Assembly: GCA_030407505.1 (NCBI GenBank)
Contig: JASDDH010000024.1
Location: 1 to 55,767, forward strand
Reading direction: 5' to 3'
Source: Planococcus sp. APC 4015
GTDB lineage: Bacteria > Actinomycetota > Actinomycetes > Actinomycetales > Microbacteriaceae
Length of the DNA: 55,767 bases
Made by a program: the position numbers and the translations under genes. Below, piece after piece: positions 50,535 to 55,767 of this stretch (position 1 is its first letter; each line of letters opens with the position of its first letter). The notes beneath the pieces were generated by a model. The model did no database searches. It was not told the DNA's origin and saw only the letters and a program-made list of their open reading frames with translations.

Positions 50535-52520
50535 TCAGCTCGGGGTGCGCGCGTCGCGCTCGGCCAGAGCGGCCAGCTGCTCGTTGTAAGCCGTGAGCTC
50601 GGCGTCGCCGGTGCGGTCGGCGTGGCGGTCGCGGCGCTTCTGGATGCGCTCGTCCGAACGGCTCCACTGGATCGCGACCGCGATCGCCAGGATCAGCGTC
50701 GGGATCTCGCCCACCGACCATGCCACGCCACCGCCGGCGTACTGGTCTTCGAGGGGCGTCACACCCCACGTCCGGCCCATCGAGCCGAACCACTCGGCGA
50801 TCATGAGCCCGGACTGCATCATGATCGCGATGCCGAAGAACGCATGCATCGCCATGACGCCGATGAGCAGCAGCAGCCGGCCGGCGTATGGCAGCCGCCA
50901 CGGCACCGGGTCGATCCCGATGAGGGTGAGTACGAACAGATAGCCCGTGATCAGGAAGTGCGCGACCATCCACTCGTGTCCGAGGTGGTCGTACAGCGAC
51001 CAGCGGAACAGGTCGGTGAAGTAGAAGACCCACAGAGACCCGATGAACAGGCCGGCCGCCACGAAGGGGTTGGTGAGGATGCGGGCCACGGGCGAGTGGA
51101 CCGCCCAGAGGATCCACTCGCGACCGCCGCGGGTGCCGTCGTCGCGCTTGCGGATCGCGCGCGCCGCCAGGCTCACCGGCGCACCCACCACGAGCAGCGT
51201 CGGGATCGCCATGCTCAGCAGCATGTGGCCGATCATGTGAACGCTGAACAGATAGTCCTGGTAGACGTTGATCGGTCCGGCGGTGACCCACACGAGCAGC
51301 AGCAGCCCCGCCGTCCACGTGACGGTGCGGAACACCGGCCAGCTGTCGCCTCGGCGGTGCAGACGCGCGACGCCGACCGCGTAGAAGAACAGTCCGAATC
51401 CTGCCGCGAAGGCCCAGATGAGGTCGACGTTGAACGACGTGAACCAGCGCTCGATGGTGAGTTCAGGAGGCAGGGGGGCGCCGGTGAGCACTTCGGCGGG
51501 CGTCGGCACGGCCGGCACGAGCGCCGCCACCGGAGGGGGCGTGCGGGCGAGGGCCGCCGCAGCGCCGCTCGCCACACCCATCAGCGCCAGCTCGAACGCG
51601 ATGAGGCCCCAGAAGCGGCGAGACGATCCGTCGTCTCGCAGGCGACCGATGAGGCCCTTGCGGTACCAGGCGCCCAGGCCGCCGATGACGACGAGGGCGA
51701 CGATCTTGACCACGAGGATCAGCCCGTACGGCGAGAACAGCGCCTCGAAATCGCGCAGCCCGATCGCCGCGCGCACGGTGCCGCTCACCGCGACCACGAA
51801 GAAGGCGACGAGCGCGAGGCTCGAGTATCGCGAGAGCGCGGTGGCTGTTGCGTCGCGGTCGAGCTGCGGGCGCGCGATGACCATGAGCAGCAGCCCGCCG
51901 AGCCAGACGGCCGCGCCGATGATGTGGATGATGAGGGCGGTCATCGCCTCGTGGTGGAAGGCCTCTTCGCCCGAATGCCCCTGCGTTCCCATCGGCACGA
52001 GCGAGGCGATGGCGAAGATCGCGACGAGGAGCGTCGGCGTCCAGGTGCGCACGGCGAAGGTCAGCACCGTGAGCACGGCGCCGGCGACCGTCGTGATGAG
52101 CCAGGTGCGCCCCGTCTCGGTCTCAACGAGGAACCGCCCGAGCTGTGCTCCGAACTCCGGTCCCGCGTCGATCGCGGGATTGAACGCGTCGACGAACGTG
52201 AGGAAGCCGGTCATCGCGGACGCGATGGTGAAGAGCGCCGCCGAGACGGATGCCGCATCCAGCGCCGTGTCGAACGCGCGCTCACCCGCTTTCAGCGCGA
52301 ACAGCGCCGTCACGAGAACGCCCACCACGCCGGCGGCCGAGATGTTCACCACGAGCTTCGCGATCGGCAGCCCCCAGCGCACGACGGGTCCGGCGTCGCC
52401 GATCTCGAGCGGGGCGGCGCCGCCGCCGTACGCGAGGGCCCCCGTGATCGTGGCGAGCGCCGCGATCACGAGGATCGCAGGGCCGGCGGCCCGCAGCGCG
52501 CGCGGCGAGAGGTTCACCAT
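50535..52520 (-). CDS. Fused CopD copper-resistance / CtaG cytochrome c oxidase assembly protein
   Basis: 661 aa with some 15 membrane helices. The N-terminal half is CopD-like (FLVETETGRTWLITTVAGAV, ALIIHIIGAAVWLGGLLLMV). The C-terminal half is the caa3/CtaG assembly domain (FFYAVGVARLHRRGDSWPVF, VHMIGHMLLSMAIPTLLVVG, DLFRWSLYDHLGHEWMVAHF, HAFFGIAIMMQSGLM). Conserved His and Met residues in these helices suit Cu transfer. Actinobacteria use this fusion to bring copper to cytochrome oxidase or to the cytoplasm. A hairpin lies just upstream of the start. Confidence 0.92.
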   Translation of the reverse strand: MVNLSPRALRAAGPAILVIAALATITGALAYGGGAAPLEIGDAGPVVRWGLPIAKLVVNISAAGVVGVLVTALFALKAGERAFDTALDAASVSAALFTIASAMTGFLTFVDAFNPAIDAGPEFGAQLGRFLVETETGRTWLITTVAGAVLTVLTFAVRTWTPTLLVAIFAIASLVPMGTQGHSGEEAFHHEAMTALIIHIIGAAVWLGGLLLMVIARPQLDRDATATALSRYSSLALVAFFVVAVSGTVRAAIGLRDFEALFSPYGLILVVKIVALVVIGGLGAWYRKGLIGRLRDDGSSRRFWGLIAFELALMGVASGAAAALARTPPPVAALVPAVPTPAEVLTGAPLPPELTIERWFTSFNVDLIWAFAAGFGLFFYAVGVARLHRRGDSWPVFRTVTWTAGLLLLVWVTAGPINVYQDYLFSVHMIGHMLLSMAIPTLLVVGAPVSLAARAIRKRDDGTRGGREWILWAVHSPVARILTNPFVAAGLFIGSLWVFYFTDLFRWSLYDHLGHEWMVAHFLITGYLFVLTLIGIDPVPWRLPYAGRLLLLIGVMAMHAFFGIAIMMQSGLMIAEWFGSMGRTWGVTPLEDQYAGGGVAWSVGEIPTLILAIAVAIQWSRSDERIQKRRDRHADRTGDAELTAYNEQLAALAERDARTPS

Positions 52521-52541
52521 CCAAGCCTAAGCGGGCACGAA

Positions 52542-52571
52542 GAAGGGGGATGCCTGACGGCATCCCCCTTC
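52542..52571. terminator. Strong hairpin between HU and CopD-CtaG genes
   Basis: GAAGGGGGATGCC (52542-52554), loop TGAC, and a perfect 13-bp complement (52559-52571). It would end transcription coming from the HU gene on the minus strand before the CopD-CtaG gene starts. Confidence 0.8.
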
Positions 52572-52575
52572 GAAG

Positions 52576-52673
52576 TGACTTCGAGGTCTCGGTACGGTCG
52601 CCTTCGGCGGCCTACTCGACCTGAGTCGAAGGCGCATCAACGCTGCTGCGCAGCATTGATCCGCCTCGACTCA
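52576..52673. repeat. REP-like composite palindrome downstream of HU
   Basis: Several overlapping dyads: CGCCTTCG (52599-52606) with CGAAGGCG (52627-52634), TCGAC-CTGA-GTCGA (52616-52629), and a 51-nt imperfect hairpin from GAGTCGA (52623) to TCGACTC, which abuts the HU stop codon. The sequence style (ctcggtacg, ccttcggcgg, ctactcgac) is typical of intergenic palindromic elements in Microbacterium genomes, from memory. Confidence 0.55.
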
Positions 52674-52958
52674 CTTGACGGCGGCCTTCAGCTTCGAGCC
52701 GGCCGTGACCTTGACGCGCTTGCCCGCGGGGATCTTGATCTCGGCACCGGTCTGCGGGTTGCGGCCCGTGCGAGCCGACGTGGCGACCTGCTCGAACGAG
52801 ATCCAGCCCGGGATCGAGACCTTGCTGCCCTTGGCGACGGCCTCCGAGACGGTCGAGAAGAGGGAGTCGAGTACGCCCGACACAGCTGCCTGGCTCTGGC
52901 CGGTGGCGCTGGCGATGCTCGCGACGAGCTCGGTCTTGGTGATGGACTTGTCAGCCAT
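52671..52958 (-). CDS. hup: HU-family DNA-binding protein
   Basis: 95 aa from the ATG at 52958, with GGAGGA 6 bases upstream; an earlier in-frame ATG would add five residues but has no such site. The signature is SIPGWISFEQVATSARTGRN and PQTGAEIKIPAGKRVKVTAG, the DNA-intercalating beta-arm region. The N-terminal helices ITKTELVASIASATGQSQAA form the dimer core. There is no Lys/Ala-rich tail of the mycobacterial or Streptomyces HupS type, so this is the short form. It is a nucleoid-compacting protein. Confidence 0.96.
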   Translation of the reverse strand: MADKSITKTELVASIASATGQSQAAVSGVLDSLFSTVSEAVAKGSKVSIPGWISFEQVATSARTGRNPQTGAEIKIPAGKRVKVTAGSKLKAAVK

Positions 52959-53376
52959 TGGGTTGTCCTCCAAGGCGGCGAATCTGCCGCCCCTGTTGCT
53001 GGGACCGGTTGGCGCGAGCCCCCCGGCTGGTCGGATCGACCGCCTTCACCATAGCCACAGATCCGCGGAATCTCGCGGATTTCTGACGCTTTTCGACGTT
53101 CTGCACGGCGTGTCGAGGGTCAGATGTGACTCCTGTGACCGGTGAGGCGGTCCAAACCCTCGTCTCGAGCCGATGACCGCACGTGCGGTGCGGGCGCCGC
53201 GGTGTCCTGTCCGGCGAGGTTCTGGCTCGACACATCCCGTCGAGTGAGCTGGTTGCGCACGAGCGATCCCGCCGCGCGCGCACGCGGGCAGCGCGCTCGT
53301 GCGCACGAAGCGCACTCGGGATGCCACGGCCGTCGCCGGCCACACCCGCGCGGCCGGCCACCCCGCGCAGCCGGCT
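52959..53376. other. 418-bp gene-free region with two dyads
   Basis: No convincing gene is seen on either strand; the open frames are Arg-rich and lack start signals. It should hold the HU promoter. CCGCACGTGCGG at 53177-53188 is a perfect 12-bp palindrome. TGCGCACGAGCG at 53254-53265 is repeated inverted at 53294-53305 with a 28-base loop, perhaps the terminator of the esterase gene transcribed from the right. Confidence 0.5.
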
Positions 53377-54417
53377 TCAGCCGTGCAGACGGCGCAGGGC
53401 GGTCACGACGTCGTCGTGCCAGCGGCGCGCGGCGGGCAGCACTCCCGTGAAGATCGCGGTGTCGTGCGTGACGCCGAGGTACTGCACCACGCTCGCATCC
53501 ACCCCTGCCGCCCGCAATGCTGCGCCGTAGGCGGTTCCGTCGCCGCGCAGCGGGTCGTACTCGGCCGTGAGGATGACCGCCGGGGGGACACCCGCATGCG
53601 ACTCCGCGCGCAGCGGTGACGCATAGGGTTCCTTCGCGCGCCGGACCGCCCCGAGATAGGTGGTCGCGACAGAACGCAGCTCGCGCAGTGCGATGAGACT
53701 CGGGATGCCGAGGGCCCGCGTCGCGCGCAGATCGAGCTGCCGACCGGTGAGATCCGTCACGGGCACCTCGAGCACCTGCAGCCTCAGCGGGAACGCACCG
53801 CGGTCGCGATTGACGAGCGTGAGGGCGGCCGCCAGGTTCGCCCCCGCCGACACCCCGGCGACGCCGAGCCGATCGACGTCGATGCCGAGCTGCGTGCCCT
53901 CGGCGACGAGCCACTCGAGCGCCGCGTAGGCCTGCTCGACCTGCACCGGATACCGATGCTCGGGCGCGAGGGCGTAGTCGACGGCCACGATCGCGACGCC
54001 CGAGTCCTGCGCGCGACGGCGGTGCGCGGCATCCGTCGTCGGGTAGTCGATGCCCCCGATGCGGAATGCGCCGCCGTAGAACGACAGCACCGCCGGGATC
54101 GGGCCGTCGACACCGGCCGGACGATGGATGCGCACGCGGAACGGCGGCGAACCGGGCACCTCGTGCTCGGTGACCGGCACGTCGGGCCCGGGGGTGCCGA
54201 CGTTCGCGAGTTCGGAGCGGTCCCACGACAGGGCAGCGCGGCGGTGGCGCGCGCGGGGGCTGAGCCGGGGTTTCGATGATCGGGATGCCGGGGGCTCCGG
54301 CGACCGCCCGAACGGCCACAGCGCCGTGAGCCGGGTGCGTGCCGAGCTCAGAGCGCGACCGAGCAGGTAGCGCCGGTGCACGCGCAGGCGCTCGGCGAAG
54401 AACGGATCGAGGGGCAC
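53377..54417 (-). CDS. Alpha/beta hydrolase, HSL-type, with altered oxyanion motif
   Basis: 346 aa. The nucleophile elbow GVSAGANLAAALTL and the Asp segment ILTAEYDPLRGDG with His in GVTHDTAIFTG complete a triad. The usual HGGG oxyanion motif reads FYGGAFRIGG, with Tyr replacing His. A ~90-residue basic N-terminal extension (RVHRRYLLGRALSSARTRL) precedes the catalytic domain. It is a second esterase of the same family as 25041-26000 but clearly divergent. The substrate is unknown. Confidence 0.88.
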   Translation of the reverse strand: MPLDPFFAERLRVHRRYLLGRALSSARTRLTALWPFGRSPEPPASRSSKPRLSPRARHRRAALSWDRSELANVGTPGPDVPVTEHEVPGSPPFRVRIHRPAGVDGPIPAVLSFYGGAFRIGGIDYPTTDAAHRRRAQDSGVAIVAVDYALAPEHRYPVQVEQAYAALEWLVAEGTQLGIDVDRLGVAGVSAGANLAAALTLVNRDRGAFPLRLQVLEVPVTDLTGRQLDLRATRALGIPSLIALRELRSVATTYLGAVRRAKEPYASPLRAESHAGVPPAVILTAEYDPLRGDGTAYGAALRAAGVDASVVQYLGVTHDTAIFTGVLPAARRWHDDVVTALRRLHG

Positions 54418-54444
54418 GGCTCCATTCGACCATGCCGGGAACGC

Positions 54445-54480
54445 CGAAGGCCCGCAGATCCGGAGATCTTCGGGCCTTCG
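54445..54480 (-). terminator. Terminator of the ribosomal-protein operon
   Basis: CGAAGGCCCG (54445-54454) pairs with CGGGCCTTCG (54471-54480), with GATC repeats inside the loop region. It lies 38 bases after the rpsN stop on the minus strand. Confidence 0.75.
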
Positions 54481-54517
54481 CGTCAGCGACCTGCGGTCAC
54501 CGATCTTGTCTCGGTGC

Positions 54518-54823
54518 TTACCAGCTGGACTTGGTCACGCCGGGCAGTTCGCCGCGGTGAGCCATGTCGCGGAAGCGGACACGCGAGATGCCGAACTTCG
54601 TCAGGACGCCACGGGGACGACCGTCGATGACGTCGCGCGAGCGCACACGCACCGGCGAGGCGTTCTTCGGCAGCTTCTGCAGGCCGAGGCGGGCGGCTTC
54701 GCGCTGCTCGTCGGTGGACTCCGGCGAAACGAGCGCCTTCTTCAACTCGGCGCGCTTCGCGGCGTAGCGATCGACGATCACCTGACGCTGCTCGTTGCGC
54801 GCGATCTTGCTCTTCTTGGCCAT
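54518..54823 (-). CDS. rpsN: 30S ribosomal protein S14, long zinc-independent form
   Basis: 101 aa. [40 protein letters not shown] and [20 protein letters not shown] are S14 signatures. The protein has no cysteines, so it is the C-minus type, in contrast to the ~61-aa zinc-binding S14 usually found in the main ribosomal cluster. It is last of an rpmB-rpmG-rpsN operon, 4 bp after rpmG. Confidence 0.97.
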   Translation of the reverse strand: MAKKSKIARNEQRQVIVDRYAAKRAELKKALVSPESTDEQREAARLGLQKLPKNASPVRVRSRDVIDGRPRGVLTKFGISRVRFRDMAHRGELPGVTKSSW

Positions 54824-54827
54824 GTGA

Positions 54828-54998
54828 TCAGCGCTCCTCTCGGAAGTCGACGTGCTTGCGGATGACCGGGTCGTACTTCTTGAGCACGATGCGGTCGGGG
54901 TTGTTGCGGCGGTTCTTGCGCGTCACGTAGGTGTATCCCGTGCCGGCGGTCGAGCGCAGCTTGATGATCGGACGTACGTCCTGTGCCTTCTTGGCCAT
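54828..54998 (-). CDS. rpmG: 50S ribosomal protein L33, zinc-independent form
   Basis: 56 aa. [40 protein letters not shown] and [16 protein letters not shown] cover the whole protein. No CxxC pair is present. The start overlaps the rpmB stop (TAATG), so the two are translationally coupled. L33 sits near the E site of the large subunit. Confidence 0.97.
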   Translation of the reverse strand: MAKKAQDVRPIIKLRSTAGTGYTYVTRKNRRNNPDRIVLKKYDPVIRKHVDFREER

Positions 54999-55234
54999 TA
55001 GAGCTTCACACCCTTCGCGAGGATGTCCTTGACGACGGACTCGATGCCGCGTGCGTCAATGACCTTGATGCCCTTAGCCGACACGTTGAGCTTGATGTTG
55101 CGACCAAGCGACGGGACGTAATAGGTCTTCTTCTGCACGTTCGGGTCGAAGCGGCGCTTCGTCCGGCGGTGCGAGTGCGAGATTGCGTGACCGAAGCCGG
55201 GAACAGCTCCAGTCACCTGGCACACTGCTGCCAT
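54998..55234 (-). CDS. rpmB: 50S ribosomal protein L28
   Basis: 78 aa from the ATG at 55234, with AAGGAG upstream. [40 protein letters not shown] and [20 protein letters not shown] are standard L28 blocks. Only one Cys remains near the N-terminus, so it cannot form the four-Cys zinc site of the C-plus type. First gene of the rpmB-rpmG-rpsN operon. No Zur-like operator was noticed upstream. Confidence 0.97.
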   Translation of the reverse strand: MAAVCQVTGAVPGFGHAISHSHRRTKRRFDPNVQKKTYYVPSLGRNIKLNVSAKGIKVIDARGIESVVKDILAKGVKL

Positions 55235-55502
55235 AGTGATGTCTCCTTAGTACCGTGAGGCCGGACGGCCCCACCCAAGATCCCTTGTCTGCATCCCACG
55301 CCTCAGCGGACCATCTCTGGCCGGAGGAGAAAGGGGATACGAACTGCGAGCAGGGAGTGCGCGCAGACGAAGAGTCAGTCTAGCACGCGGGATGCCGCGG
55401 CTCCTCCGGCGCAGAGGAGCGGGAGTAAAAGGATTATCCCGGCCCATACCGGGTGCGGCATCCCCTCGGTGGGACGATGGAGCCCACCTGAGCGGGGGAA
55501 TC

Positions 55503-55767
55503 ATGACGGATCCGGCAGACGACACGCGGCTGTGGCCCGCGTCGCCCTACGACCTCGCCGACGCGCACCGGTGCCCCGCGTGCTTCACCATCGTGTCTCA
55601 GATCACGTGCACCGCGTGCGGGCTGGTGCTCACCGATCCGCGCACGGGGCGGCTGCTCGAGCTGGGACGGGGCATCCTCGCGGCCGAACTGGACCGCCAG
55701 GAGATGATCGCCGCGATCCGCTCCGCGCACGCCCCGGCCCATCAGCCCCTCCCGGTCGCTGCACCCC
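55503..55767 (+). CDS. Zinc-ribbon protein, N-terminal part only (cut by right edge)
   Basis: Starts at the ATG at 55503 (GGGGGAA upstream) and stays open for 88 codons to the window end. Two CxxC pairs, HRCPACFTIV and ITCTACGLVL, form a zinc ribbon at residues ~24-45. A helical region follows (LGRGILAAELDRQEMIAAIR). In related actinobacteria such a ribbon often heads a large multi-TM protein, but this cannot be seen here. It diverges from the ribosomal-protein operon, 268 bp away. Confidence 0.7.
   Translation, partial: MTDPADDTRLWPASPYDLADAHRCPACFTIVSQITCTACGLVLTDPRTGRLLELGRGILAAELDRQEMIAAIRSAHAPAHQPLPVAAP

Noticed and set aside
54998..55300. Zur operator upstream of rpmB
   Set aside because: No sequence like the actinobacterial Zur palindrome was seen; only a normal ribosome-binding site and GC-rich leader.

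Overview
The window looks like chromosomal DNA from a high-GC Gram-positive actinobacterium, most likely Microbacterium or a close relative in Microbacteriaceae. The support is: uniformly GC-rich codons with many GTG and TTG starts; an actinobacterial dnaK-grpE-dnaJ-hspR operon with HspR-type (HAIR) inverted repeats; an IdeR/DtxR-like iron box; the rpmB-rpmG-rpsN order; a CopD-CtaG fusion; and the dispersed repeat that encodes LRQAQGP. Genus is an inference. No 16S rRNA gene is present.

Layout. 1-5.4 kb: GlxA/AraC regulator (cut by the left edge), a 38-aa membrane peptide, two GT4 glycosyltransferases in an operon, an unknown protein, and a DUF6325-SHOCT pair. 5.4-12.4 kb: a heterodimeric ABC exporter, an AI-2E/PerM-type transporter, a K+ channel and a DUF998-like membrane protein. 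12.4-17.9 kb: DUF2252 and the heat-shock operon. 17.9-20 kb: GNAT and an Atg22-like MFS protein. 20-24.9 kb: two divergent MarR-like regulators around a dense palindromic operator, then a five-gene surface-protein locus ending in a SipW-type signal peptidase. 25-26.6 kb: an esterase and dCTP deaminase.

26.7-31.8 kb is a decayed 5-kb genomic island at the 3' end of tRNA-Gly(CCC), bounded by a perfect 30-bp direct repeat. It carries an intact two-gene unit (two-TM membrane protein plus DEDDy 3'-5' exonuclease), a wrecked tyrosine integrase, a CxxC/helix-turn-helix gene split by one stop codon, an NPCBM-like secreted protein and two small unknown genes. The membrane protein-exonuclease pair is the best candidate here for an undescribed system, possibly defensive.

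31.8-39.2 kb includes a likely flavin-based extracytoplasmic electron-transfer module (ferric-reductase-like membrane flavoprotein, FMN-binding protein with a flavinylation motif, ApbE) beside a two-component system. 39-43 kb: DUF1653/DUF1801, acyl-CoA dehydrogenase, and a WYL regulator divergent from a VOC protein. 43-47 kb: a membrane-anchored HExxH protein with a coiled-coil partner, an EamA exporter, and a lipoprotein of the beta-lactamase family whose catalytic motifs are all degenerate. 47-52.5 kb: DUF2470, iron-boxed heme oxygenase, a Pif1/RecD-like helicase, a membrane-anchored protein, and CopD-CtaG. 52.6-55.8 kb: HU, an esterase, cysteine-less L28/L33/S14, and a zinc-ribbon protein cut by the right edge.

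All calls come from reading the sequence and knowledge of protein families. No database search or computation was run.
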